A program made the translations under genes and the position numbers. The notes below the pieces were generated by a model, which ran no database searches, was not told where the DNA came from, and worked only from the letters and a program-made list of their open reading frames with translations. Positions 33,701-41,888 of a stretch of 64,000 nucleotides of DNA are shown here, one piece after another. This DNA comes from Microbacterium sp. MAH-37 (GTDB taxonomy: Bacteria; Actinomycetota; Actinomycetes; Actinomycetales; Microbacteriaceae): NCBI RefSeq assembly GCF_009758255.1, contig NZ_WSEN01000009.1:62001-126000 (forward strand), in the 5' to 3' direction. Numbering within the stretch: the first letter of the stretch is position 1; the number at the start of each line of letters is the position of its first letter.

Positions 33701-34363
33701 GTGGACGCCATCAACGACTTCATCCTGGCCGCAGCAGCCTCACCGTGGCTGCTGCTCGTCATGTTCGCCGTCGCCGCGGTCGACGCGGTCTTCCCGCCAG
33801 TGCCGAGCGAGACAGTGCTCGTCGCCGGCGCCGCCGCAGCGGCGGCCATCGGGGGCTGGCCCACGATCCTCGCCCTCGTCCTGGCCGCCGCACTCGGAGC
33901 GATGCTCGGCGACAACCTGGCCTACGCCCTGGGCAGGGCGATCGGCACGAGCAGGTTCCGCTGGATGCGCCGTCCGCGCATCGCAGCGGCCTTCGAGTAC
34001 GCGCAGCAGGCACTCTCCCGCCGCGGCGCCACCCTGATCATCGGCGCCCGCTACATCCCGGTCGGCAGGGTCGCCGTGAACATCTCCGCCGGCGCGCTCG
34101 GTTATCCGTGGCGCCGCTTCCTGCCGATCAGCCTCATCGCCGGTGCGACCTGGGGGCTGTACGGCGCGGCCATCGGCATCCTCGCCGGCAGCTGGCTCGC
34201 GAACCAGCCGTTCCTGGCAGCGGTGGTCGGCATCGTGGTCGCGGTCGCCGTCGGCATCGTCGTCGACCGCGTCGCCGCGGCACGCCGCCGCCGCACGGAG
34301 AGCCGCGAGATCGCCACCACGACGGATGGTGCACTGCCGGAGCCCGCCCAGATGGCAGGATGA
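33701..34363 (+). CDS. DedA family membrane protein
   Basis: A 220-residue SNARE-associated/DedA integral membrane protein. PPVPSETVLVAGAAAA is the re-entrant loop with the conserved Glu, and GARYIPVGRVAVNISAGAL contains the family's conserved Arg (F/Y-x-R-x-x-P). Hydrophobic helices follow to VVAVAVGIVVDRVA. Family members act as lipid flippases or membrane homeostasis factors, driven by proton motive force. GTG at 33701 is preferred because of the -10 box; GTG at 33695 is in the same frame. Its stop overlaps the histidine kinase start (ATGA). Confidence 0.9.
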   Translation: MDAINDFILAAAASPWLLLVMFAVAAVDAVFPPVPSETVLVAGAAAAAAIGGWPTILALVLAAALGAMLGDNLAYALGRAIGTSRFRWMRRPRIAAAFEYAQQALSRRGATLIIGARYIPVGRVAVNISAGALGYPWRRFLPISLIAGATWGLYGAAIGILAGSWLANQPFLAAVVGIVVAVAVGIVVDRVAAARRRRTESREIATTTDGALPEPAQMAG

Positions 34364-35715
34364 CAGCTATGCGGAGGACGGCGGAGCGCAGGTCCGCGCG
34401 GAGGGCGGCGAAGAGCGAGCGCGATGCCGCGCGGGAGGCCGCCGCAGCAGAGAAGAGCGCGAAGAAGGCCGCGAAGCGGCGCTCCCACCCCTCGCGCATC
34501 ATCGCGATGCTCCGGCGCCTGCGCGACCGCCAGACCGCCCAGGTCGTCGTCCTCTCGATCATCGCCATCGCGCTCTACCCTGTCCTCGTGCCGGTGCACA
34601 CGCAGCTCTACGGCACCTACCTGCCTGCCGTGATGATCCTCGGCGCGGCGGCCGTCACCGCGCCGATCATCAGCAGACACCTACCCCGCACCGCCATCGC
34701 GCTCTTCCTCGTCGCGGCGGTGCTGCTCCCGCTGATGGCGGTCCTGCCCGAGACGGCGTCCTCGTCGCCGTGGCCGTGGTCGGTGCCGATGATCATCGCG
34801 TTCGTCGTGTTCGTCTCGGCGATCACGCTCCAGCACGGCTGGCGGTACGGCCTGTTCGTGCTGGCCGCCGGCATCGTGCTGGTGATGCTGCCGGCCGGGG
34901 CGATTCCGGACACCGCGGTTTCCGGCGGAGTGGTCGCCGATCTGATCGTGACGGCGTCGGTCGCGTCGGCGGCGTTCCTCATCGCCGTCCTCGTCGCCGG
35001 TCAGCTGCGGATCAGCGACGAACTGCTCAAGGAGCGCGCCCAGTCGGCCCAGGAGCAGGCCCGCCGCGAGCTCGTCGAGGAGCGCACGCTCATCGCCAGG
35101 GAACTGCACGACGTCGTCGCGCACAGCATGTCACTCATCCAGGTGCAGGCCTCGACCGCCCGCTACCGCCTTCCCGATCTGCCAGATGACGTCGCATCGG
35201 AGTTCGACGGCATCGCCGCGACCGCGCGCACCTCGCTCGGCGAGATGCGCCGCATCCTGGGTGTGCTCCGCACGGAGGATCACGCGGCCGAGCTCGCCCC
35301 GCAGCGCGGCATCGATCACATCGGCGCCCTCGTCGAGACCACCCGCAGGGCCGGTGCTGATGTCGCGCTCTCCGGGCGCGTCGAGGGCGACGTCGACGTC
35401 TCCGCGCAGATCGCGCTCTATCGCATCACGCAGGAGGCCCTCAGCAACGCCGTCCGGCACGCGCCGGGCGCGGCCATCTCCGTGGCCCTCGCGAGCACGG
35501 AGGAGTGCGTCTCGGCGTGGATCGCCAACACGACCTCCTCTGAGCCTGTTCCGCAGACGTCCGGCGGCGGCCACGGCCTCCGCGGCATGTCGGAGCGCGC
35601 TGAGCTCCTCGGCGGTTCGGTGCAGGCCGGCCCCGATGCCGCGGGAGGATGGGTGGTGTCCGCACGGCTGCCGCGGCATCCCGCATCCGGCGCTGATCAG
35701 GAGGGAACCGCATGA
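34360..35715 (+). CDS. Sensor histidine kinase (HisKA_3, NarL/LiaS type)
   Basis: A 451-residue membrane sensor. After a basic, Ala-rich N-terminal cytoplasmic tail (about 45 residues) there are five or six hydrophobic segments, then a coiled-coil linker (ISDELLKERAQSAQEQARRE). The phosphorylated His is in RELHDVVAHSMSLIQVQAS. The ATP-binding domain has ALYRITQEALSNAVRHAPGA (N box) and GGGHGLRGMSERAELLGG (G box). ATG at 34360 overlaps the DedA stop; ATG at 34369 is an alternative. Coupled to the response regulator by another ATGA overlap. The signal is unknown. Confidence 0.92.
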   Translation: MTAMRRTAERRSARRAAKSERDAAREAAAAEKSAKKAAKRRSHPSRIIAMLRRLRDRQTAQVVVLSIIAIALYPVLVPVHTQLYGTYLPAVMILGAAAVTAPIISRHLPRTAIALFLVAAVLLPLMAVLPETASSSPWPWSVPMIIAFVVFVSAITLQHGWRYGLFVLAAGIVLVMLPAGAIPDTAVSGGVVADLIVTASVASAAFLIAVLVAGQLRISDELLKERAQSAQEQARRELVEERTLIARELHDVVAHSMSLIQVQASTARYRLPDLPDDVASEFDGIAATARTSLGEMRRILGVLRTEDHAAELAPQRGIDHIGALVETTRRAGADVALSGRVEGDVDVSAQIALYRITQEALSNAVRHAPGAAISVALASTEECVSAWIANTTSSEPVPQTSGGGHGLRGMSERAELLGGSVQAGPDAAGGWVVSARLPRHPASGADQEGTA

Positions 35716-36383
35716 CGATCCGTGTGCTCGTGGCCGATGACCAGGGCATGGTGCGCGCGGGCTTCGCCGCGCTGCTCGACGCCCAGGACGGCATCTCGGT
35801 CGCAGGACAGGCCGCCGACGGAGAGGAGGCGGTGCGGCTGTCCGCACGCCTCGACCCCGACGTCATCCTGATGGACGTGCGGATGCCGGAGCTCGACGGC
35901 ATCGCCGCGACGCGGCGCATCCTCGGTCCGTCCTATCCGTCGGCGCACGTCCCCCGCATCCTGATGCTGACGACATTCGACATCGACGACTACGTCTACG
36001 ACGCGCTCGAGGCGGGCGCGAGCGGGTTCCTGCTCAAGGACGCGCTGCCGGACGACCTGGTGCACGCGGTGCGAGTCATCGCCTCAGGCGATGCGCTGCT
36101 GTCACCACGGGTGACGCGGCGCATGATCGAGCACTTCTCGGCGCGCCGGCCGCATGCCCGCCGCGCCGATCCGGCCTTCGCGGAGCTCACCGACCGCGAG
36201 CGCGAGGTGCTCGTGCTCATCGCCCAGGGGCGCTCGAACACCGAGATCGCCGGCGCGCTGTTCATCGCCGAGCAGACCGTGAAGACCCACGTCGGGAAGG
36301 TCTTCGCCAAGCTGGGTCTGCGCGACCGCGTGCACGCGGTGATATACGCCTACGACAACGGCCTGGTCGAGCCCGCCGCCTGA
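35712..36383 (+). CDS. NarL/LuxR-type response regulator
   Basis: A 223-residue response regulator. The receiver domain has acidic Asp9/Asp10, phospho-acceptor Asp55 in VILMDVRMPELDG and Lys in SGFLLKDALP. The C-terminal GerE/LuxR helix-turn-helix runs LTDREREVLVLIAQGRSNTE to QTVKTHVGKVFAKLGLRDRV. It is the partner of the kinase directly upstream. Confidence 0.95.
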   Translation: MTIRVLVADDQGMVRAGFAALLDAQDGISVAGQAADGEEAVRLSARLDPDVILMDVRMPELDGIAATRRILGPSYPSAHVPRILMLTTFDIDDYVYDALEAGASGFLLKDALPDDLVHAVRVIASGDALLSPRVTRRMIEHFSARRPHARRADPAFAELTDREREVLVLIAQGRSNTEIAGALFIAEQTVKTHVGKVFAKLGLRDRVHAVIYAYDNGLVEPAA

Positions 36384-36478
36384 TACCCCGGTACGAGACA
36401 GGACGACACCCGCGCGGGATGCCGGCCGGGATGCCGCGTCCGTAGCCTCCGAGGACACCACGATCCCCGGAGGTCCAG

Positions 36479-37837
36479 ATGTCCCCATCCCCCGCCGCCC
36501 GTCTCGGGCGCGACCACGCGATCGACCTGGTCCGCGCCCTGTGCGTGACCGCCGTCGTCGTGCTGCACTCCCTCATGGTCGGGGTCACGGTCACCGCCGA
36601 CGGCCCGGTGTTCGCCAATGCCGGTGACTCCGGGTGGTGGCTCGTACCCGTCAGCTGGATGCTTCAGGTGATGCCGTTGTTCTTCGTGGTCGGCGGGTTC
36701 GCGGGGCTCACGGCCTACGAGCGGATGCCGGAGGGCTCCGCCACCGCTTTCGTGACGGCGCGGCTGCACCGGCTGCTGCTTCCTGCCGTGGCGGTCATCG
36801 GCACCGCGGGTGTCGGCCTCGCCGCGCTCACGCTGGCCGGCGTCCCCGCGGACCTCGTCGCCGTCGCGGGCTACCGGTTCGGTCAGCCGTTGTGGTTCCT
36901 CGCGGTGTTCCTGCTCGCGCAGGCGCTGCTACCGCTGCTGGTCCGCGCACACCGTGCGGCACCGTTCGTCACGATCGGCGCACTCGCGGGCGGCGCCGTG
37001 GCCGTCGACATCGTGCGCGCGGCGACGGGTGTCGACGCGATCGGATTCCTCAACCTCGGTTTCGTGTGGCTGGCGATGCAGCAGCTGGGTTTCCACCTGG
37101 CGGACAGACGCATCGATGCGCTGTCGCGACGGGCGCGCACCGTCATCGGAGCGGTCGCCCTCGCCCTGCTCGTGATCACGTTCCTCACCGGGACGTACTC
37201 CCCCGACCTCATCGCGAACATCAACCCGCCCACGGCTGCGCTGATCCTGGTCGGCGTCGTGCACACGACCGTCTTCTCGCTGCTGCGCGCGCCGATCTCG
37301 TCCTTCGCCGCACGACCCCGTGCGCGTGCGTTCGCCGATTTCGTCTCGCAACGCGCGATGACCATCTACCTCTGGCACATGACCGTCCTGCTGGCGCTCG
37401 CAGGCGCCTCGGCGCTGCTGGCGAGCACCGGCATGCTCGAACTTCCTGCACCGGCTTCGCCGGGCTGGTGGCTCGGGCGCCCTGTCTGGCTGGCGCTCGC
37501 ATTGGGGATCACCGCGCTGCTCAGCCTGCGCCTGTCGCGCATCGAGGCGATCCGCCTGCCGAGGAGGACACTCGGAGCCGGGCCTGTCGCGATCGCAGCA
37601 GTGCTCGGCACGGCGGCGATCGCGCTGCTGCTGGTGCAGGGCACCTCCACTACGACGGTGATCGCCGCGCTCACGGCCCTCGCGGGTGCGCTCGCGATCG
37701 TGACGCCGGCGCCGTCACTCGAAGTACAGGGAGTGGTGCAGCGCGCAGCGCGGATTGAACGCGGCCCCGCATCCGGGGCACTCGGTGGCCACGCGGTACT
37801 CGGAGACGCTCATACCGTGGGCGCACACACCGCATAG
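36479..37837 (+). CDS. Acyltransferase 3 family membrane protein (OafA-like)
   Basis: A 452-residue integral membrane acyltransferase with about ten hydrophobic segments. Near the N-terminus is RDHAIDLVRALCVTAVVVLH with the family's conserved Arg and His, followed by MPLFFVVGGFAG. GGAGG at 36469-36473 lies five bases before the ATG, and a TAGCCT -10 box is at 36443-36448. The last 41 residues are antisense to the CHY zinc-finger gene and have unlike composition, so the original stop may have been lost near 37712. Substrates are unknown; the family acylates cell-surface sugars or lipids. Confidence 0.82.
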   Translation: MSPSPAARLGRDHAIDLVRALCVTAVVVLHSLMVGVTVTADGPVFANAGDSGWWLVPVSWMLQVMPLFFVVGGFAGLTAYERMPEGSATAFVTARLHRLLLPAVAVIGTAGVGLAALTLAGVPADLVAVAGYRFGQPLWFLAVFLLAQALLPLLVRAHRAAPFVTIGALAGGAVAVDIVRAATGVDAIGFLNLGFVWLAMQQLGFHLADRRIDALSRRARTVIGAVALALLVITFLTGTYSPDLIANINPPTAALILVGVVHTTVFSLLRAPISSFAARPRARAFADFVSQRAMTIYLWHMTVLLALAGASALLASTGMLELPAPASPGWWLGRPVWLALALGITALLSLRLSRIEAIRLPRRTLGAGPVAIAAVLGTAAIALLLVQGTSTTTVIAALTALAGALAIVTPAPSLEVQGVVQRAARIERGPASGALGGHAVLGDAHTVGAHTA

Positions 37838-38041
37838 CGCCGCCACGGCACCTCCCTGCGCCGCCGGCCACACCGTACGCGGGTGGCCGGCGGCCTCGTC
37901 GTGGCAGTGCACGCACGGATACCATTCGCCGCAGCAGTGAAACCGCATGGCGACCACATCGAGGCTCGTGCGGTAGTGCGCGCACCGCGTCTGGGCGTCG
38001 ACGACGGCACCACGGACCAGCTGCTCGCCCACGCGGATCAT
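37715..38041 (-). CDS. CHY zinc finger protein
   Basis: A 108-residue protein rich in Cys and His with the CHY-type order: RCAHYRTSLDVVAMRFHCCG, EWYPCVHCHDE, CGVCAHG and CPGCGAAFNPRCALHHSLYFE. These would bind two or three zinc ions. Its start overlaps the end of bioN (ATG/TGA), which puts it last in the biotin transporter operon. A role in biotin metabolism is inferred from position only. Its 3' end overlaps the convergent acyltransferase gene by 123 bases. Confidence 0.88.
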   Translation of the reverse strand: MIRVGEQLVRGAVVDAQTRCAHYRTSLDVVAMRFHCCGEWYPCVHCHDEAAGHPRTVWPAAQGGAVAALCGVCAHGMSVSEYRVATECPGCGAAFNPRCALHHSLYFE

Positions 38042-38634
38042 CGGACCATCCCTCGCGCCACCAGCGCGTCTCCGACGTCGTCGGCATGCTTCATCGTGAG
38101 GACCAGCAGCGGCAGCGCCGCACGGACGCCGAGCCGGGTTCCTCGTGCTCGCTGCGCATCGCGGACCTGCTCGGCGAGGCCCGCGATCACCGGCACCATC
38201 GCAATGGTGAGCGAGATCGTCAGGGCGACAGCCGCAGCGTCGACGCGGAACCGGCGAAGCGGCCGCAGCACGCGCTCCAGAACCGCCAGCAGGTCGCCCA
38301 TCCGCGTCGTGCGAGTGACGAGATCGGCGAGCAATAGGAGAGCCACCACCCGACCCGTGTTCACCAGTGCGGTGTCCGCTCCGGTGAACAGCCACAGTGC
38401 GCCGCCGAGCACCAGCACGATCCAGCGCAGGCGCCACCACGTCTGGCCGAGCGCGACGACAGGCAGCCCCGCGACCGGGTACATGGCAGACACCGCCAGC
38501 ACGACGGCGAGCATTCCGGCCGGCTCGGGTCGCCACAGTGACAGCGCCAGGGCGCACACCACCAGCCCCGCGAGTTTCGCACCGGCCGGCAACCGGTGCA
38601 GCAGGCCCGTCCCCGGCCGGTACAGCGAGATCAT
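38038..38634 (-). CDS. bioN: Biotin ECF transporter transmembrane protein
   Basis: A 198-residue integral membrane coupling protein (T component). It starts MISLYRPGTGLLHRLPAGAK and has four to five hydrophobic segments. The C-terminal coupling helices carry QRARGTRLG and VARGM, the Ala-Arg-Gly motifs that contact the ATPase. It forms the importer with BioM and BioY. The start overlaps the bioM end by four bases. Confidence 0.9.
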   Translation of the reverse strand: MISLYRPGTGLLHRLPAGAKLAGLVVCALALSLWRPEPAGMLAVVLAVSAMYPVAGLPVVALGQTWWRLRWIVLVLGGALWLFTGADTALVNTGRVVALLLLADLVTRTTRMGDLLAVLERVLRPLRRFRVDAAAVALTISLTIAMVPVIAGLAEQVRDAQRARGTRLGVRAALPLLVLTMKHADDVGDALVARGMVR

Positions 38635-39326
38635 GCGCAGCTCGCGCGGTACTCGTCGATCACCTCTGCCGGGTCACCCTGCGCCCGCACCCGACCGTCC
38701 TCGAACAGCACCGCGTCGTCGCAGCGCGCGGCGAGCCCGAGGTCGTGGGTGACCAGCACCAGTCGGGATTCCAGCCCCAGCAGCAGGTCGCCGACGCGGC
38801 GCGCGTTGCGCAGATCGAGCAGGGTGGTCGGCTCGTCGGCGACGACGAGTTCCGGCTCCGTCACGAGCACGGAGGCCAGTGCCAGGAGCTGACGCTGGCC
38901 TCCCGAGAGCCCGGACGCCGGAACCTCGCCACGACCGGCCAGCCCGTACTCGGTGAGCACCGCCTCGATCCGCTCCGCCCGTTCGGCCCGAGGAACCCCC
39001 TGCAGCGACAGCGCGAGATCCTCCGCAGGTGTGGGCATGAGGATCTGCGCCTCGGGGTTGGTGAAGACGAACCCGACCCGGCGCCGCAGCGCCTTCGTCT
39101 CGCGTGCAGGATCCAGCCCCAGCACGCGGAGGCGACCGGAGGTCGGCATGCGCAACCCGTTCAGCAGCCGCGCGAAGGTGGACTTCCCCGAGCCGTTGCC
39201 GCCGATCACGGCGGTGCGTCGCGCGGTGAGCCGGACCGTGACGTTCGAGAGGATCGGACGGCCGTCCGCTTCGACCCCGACCCCTTCGCACGCGACACCC
39301 ACGCCGGTCGCGGCCTCAGGCCGCAT
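38631..39326 (-). CDS. bioM: Biotin ECF transporter ATP-binding protein
   Basis: An ABC ATPase of 231 residues. Walker A is GGNGSGKST, the signature SGLSGGQRQLLALASVL, Walker B ELVVADEPTTLLD, and the switch His is in LVTHDLGLAARC. ATG at 39326 overlaps the bioY end by 11 bases; the frame stays open upstream, but that part is inside bioY and unlike the family start. A single ATPase here probably works as a homodimer. Confidence 0.9.
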   Translation of the reverse strand: MRPEAATGVGVACEGVGVEADGRPILSNVTVRLTARRTAVIGGNGSGKSTFARLLNGLRMPTSGRLRVLGLDPARETKALRRRVGFVFTNPEAQILMPTPAEDLALSLQGVPRAERAERIEAVLTEYGLAGRGEVPASGLSGGQRQLLALASVLVTEPELVVADEPTTLLDLRNARRVGDLLLGLESRLVLVTHDLGLAARCDDAVLFEDGRVRAQGDPAEVIDEYRASCA

Positions 39327-39894
39327 GGACCACCACCGCCGCGCGGCTCTCGAACGCCCGCGGGTAGGCACGGTGCAGAGCGACGGCGAGGACTGTCGCG
39401 GCGGCCGCCTTCAGCAGGTCGCCGGGCAGGAACGCCAGACTCGACAGCGCGGTCGGCGCCAGCGGCACACCGGTGACGAGGGCCTGCACCGGAATGCCGA
39501 AGAGGTAGACGACGAGGATGCCTCCCACGACCGCGCCGAGGCCGGCGCGCCACCACGTGAACCGGCCCCGATGGGCGATCAGCCCGATCACGACGGCGCC
39601 GGCGACCCAGCCGAGCAGGTAGCCAGCGGACGGACCGACGAAGACGCCGAGTCCCCCGCGACCGCCGGCGAGCACGGGAAGTCCGATCGCGGCGAGGGCC
39701 AGCACCAGCAGCACCGCCAGCGCTCCGCGGCGCGCGCCGAGCACGAGACCGGCGAGCATCACGCCCAGCGTCTGAGCGGTGATCGGCACCCCGCCAGGCA
39801 GCGGCACGACGACCATCCCGAGCACGACGATGAGCGCCGCGAAGACGGCGATGCGCGCGAGATCGGCACCGAGAGGACGGGGGGATGCGGACAT
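39316..39894 (-). CDS. bioY: Biotin transporter substrate-binding protein
   Basis: A 192-residue S component with about six membrane helices. VPLPGGVPITAQTLGVMLAG is the BioY signature, and YLLGWVAGAV and FLPGDLLKAAAATVLA follow as usual. ATG at 39894 is preferred because AGGAGG lies six bases upstream; an earlier in-frame ATG at 39912 lacks one. It is the first gene of bioY-bioM-bioN-CHY, preceded by two BioQ-type boxes. Confidence 0.93.
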   Translation of the reverse strand: MSASPRPLGADLARIAVFAALIVVLGMVVVPLPGGVPITAQTLGVMLAGLVLGARRGALAVLLVLALAAIGLPVLAGGRGGLGVFVGPSAGYLLGWVAGAVVIGLIAHRGRFTWWRAGLGAVVGGILVVYLFGIPVQALVTGVPLAPTALSSLAFLPGDLLKAAAATVLAVALHRAYPRAFESRAAVVVHAA

Positions 39895-39905
39895 GAAGAG
39901 CCTCC

Positions 39906-39940
39906 TGAACACTGTTCACCTGAACGCCGTTCAGTATACT
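39906..39940. promoter_or_regulatory. Two tandem BioQ-type operators and the leaderless promoter of the TetR gene
   Basis: TGAACACTGTTCA (39906-39918) and TGAACGCCGTTCA (39921-39933) both match the palindrome TGAAC-N3-GTTCA, close to the BioQ box described for corynebacteria (TGAAC-N3-GTTAC). Centres are 15 bases apart. TATACT (39935-39940) is the -10 box of the TetR gene, six bases before its ATG. The first box overlaps the bioY ribosome site. Confidence 0.8.
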
Positions 39941-39946
39941 GATCGC

Positions 39947-40492
39947 ATGGCACCAGGACGACACGACCGCGACTCGGTCACGACGCTCGCCCTCGAACTG
40001 CTCGACCGCGTCGGCCTCCCCGACCTGTCCATGCGCAGGCTCGCTGCCGAGCTCGAGGTGCAGCCCAGCGCGCTCTACTGGCACTTCGCCAACAAGCAGG
40101 AGCTCCTCGCCGCGATCGCGGACCGCATCCTCAGCCGCATCCCGCAGCCGGAGCCCGGCACCGACGTGACCGACGTCGCCGCCGGCATCCGCGACGCCCT
40201 ACTGGCCTTTCGCGACGGCGCCGAGGTCGTCATGTCCACCTACGCGCTGCGCCTCGGCGCGCGCCGCGCGCAAGACGCCCTGCAGGCGGTGATCGGCGAT
40301 GCCGCGTCGGCCGATGCGCTGTTCGAGTTCATCCTCGGCCACACCACGCTTGTACAGCAGCGGATGCACGCCCAGAGCATCGGCGCGGCCACGGATGCTG
40401 CCCACGATCCCGCGGCGGAGCTCAATGACGTGTTCCGAGCCGGGGTGGGCGCGTTCGCCGCACTCAGCGTGATGAGGCGTCAGCAGAGCTGA
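39947..40492 (+). CDS. bioQ: BioQ-like TetR regulator of biotin uptake
   Basis: A 181-residue TetR protein. The start has DSVTTLALELLDRVGLPDLS, then the helix-turn-helix SMRRLAAELEVQPSALYWHF and ANKQELLAAIAD. Its divergent position to bioYMN and the two TGAAC-N3-GTTCA boxes between them make a BioQ role likely: repression of biotin genes when biotin is sufficient. It is leaderless. Its 3' end overlaps the convergent MFS gene by 29 bases. The function is inferred from context. Confidence 0.82.
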   Translation: MAPGRHDRDSVTTLALELLDRVGLPDLSMRRLAAELEVQPSALYWHFANKQELLAAIADRILSRIPQPEPGTDVTDVAAGIRDALLAFRDGAEVVMSTYALRLGARRAQDALQAVIGDAASADALFEFILGHTTLVQQRMHAQSIGAATDAAHDPAAELNDVFRAGVGAFAALSVMRRQQS

Positions 40493-41888
40493 CCGCGCGC
40501 CCCTCCGGCCCGTCGCCGAGCCGGAATCCGGGAACCGCGGCGATCAGCAGCACCACCACGGCCAGTCCGAACACCACGGGGAAGCCGGAACCGGCGATCG
40601 GGAGGCTGACGAACAGCAGTCCGGCGATCGCGATCGTGACCGCCGAGCCCGTCGAGTCGGAGATCGACAGTGCTGAGGAGTTGAATCCCTCATCCGCCGG
40701 CGTCGAGTACGCAAGAGTGAGCACCGTGAGCCGCGGGTAGAGCAGGCCCATGCCTCCACCGGCGAAGCCCCAGAGCGCGACGACCGCCCACGGCGCCGCG
40801 TGCATCGCAGCGATCACGAGGACGCCGCCGAACCCGGCGAGCATGAGCACCGTACTGATGACCACCATCCGGCGGCTGCCGAGGCGCTCACCGTATCGGC
40901 CCTGCACGGCGGAGCCGCCGGACCATGCGAGCGCGGAGACGGTGAGCGCGAGGCCGGCGATCGTCGGGCTGAAGTCGAACCGCTCCATGAGCATCTTCGG
41001 CACATAGGCCTCCGCGGCGAAGAACGCACCGGCTGCCAGCCCGCGCATCAGTACGACGCTCGGCAGCCGTGGTGCGGCCCGCAGCGTTCCCGCCGGCAGC
41101 AGAGGTCGGATCGCGAACGCGATGGCCACGACGGATGCCGCCGCGAGCGGCCATCCCGCAGCCGGTGCGAGATCGGCGGCGAAACCGACCACGACCGCGG
41201 CGACGGCGACGATCACGGCGAGCACGATGCGGAGCCCGATCCGTGCGCCGGCGGGGAGTCCCTCGGTCGGATGATGCTCGCTCTCACCCGGGTGCGTGTT
41301 CAGGTCGACACCGCGCAGGCGGACGGCGACCAGCACGAAGGCGATCGCCGTCAGCACGGCGACCCCGAGGAACGCCCAGCGCCAATGCAGGTACTGCGCC
41401 ACCGCGCCCGCGAGGAACGGGCCGACCATCGACGGCACGACCCAGGCCGCCGCATAGGCGGCGAAGATGCGCCCGTGCAGCTGCGGCGGATACACGCGCG
41501 CGACGACGACGTAGAGCGCGACGGTCTGCCCACCCCCGCCGAGGCCCTGGATGAGCCGCCCGAGGACGAGCGTGTACATGTCGGTGGCGGCGCCCGCGAT
41601 CACCAGGCCGACGATGAACAGCGCGATCGCCGTGTACAGCGGCGCCCGCGGACCGGCCCGGTCGCTCCAGGCTCCGGCCACGACCATGCCGATCACGCCG
41701 GTGGCGAGGGTCCCCGCGAACGCGACAGCGTAGAGGGCCTCGCCGTGCAGATCCGTCGCGACCAGCGGCATCACCGTGGTGACGGCCAGCGCCTCGATCG
41801 CGGCGAGGAAGATCAGGACGACCGAGCCGACGGTGATGCCGAGTCGCTGGCTGTCCCAGATCGTCGCCGCGGATGCCGGGGCGCTCAC
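40464..41888 (-). CDS. MFS transporter, probable drug or metabolite exporter
   Basis: A 474-residue integral membrane protein with about 12-14 hydrophobic segments. The first reads VGSVVLIFLAAIEALAVTTV, and GRLIQGLGGGGQTVALYVVV is the motif C-like segment of proton-driven exporters (DHA family), with GAWSDRAGPRAPLY as motif A. A soluble loop with HPGESEHHPTEG lies in the middle. The GTG start overlaps the stop of the PatB gene. Substrate unknown. Confidence 0.88.
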   Translation of the reverse strand: MSAPASAATIWDSQRLGITVGSVVLIFLAAIEALAVTTVMPLVATDLHGEALYAVAFAGTLATGVIGMVVAGAWSDRAGPRAPLYTAIALFIVGLVIAGAATDMYTLVLGRLIQGLGGGGQTVALYVVVARVYPPQLHGRIFAAYAAAWVVPSMVGPFLAGAVAQYLHWRWAFLGVAVLTAIAFVLVAVRLRGVDLNTHPGESEHHPTEGLPAGARIGLRIVLAVIVAVAAVVVGFAADLAPAAGWPLAAASVVAIAFAIRPLLPAGTLRAAPRLPSVVLMRGLAAGAFFAAEAYVPKMLMERFDFSPTIAGLALTVSALAWSGGSAVQGRYGERLGSRRMVVISTVLMLAGFGGVLVIAAMHAAPWAVVALWGFAGGGMGLLYPRLTVLTLAYSTPADEGFNSSALSISDSTGSAVTIAIAGLLFVSLPIAGSGFPVVFGLAVVVLLIAAVPGFRLGDGPEGRAVSSADASSR

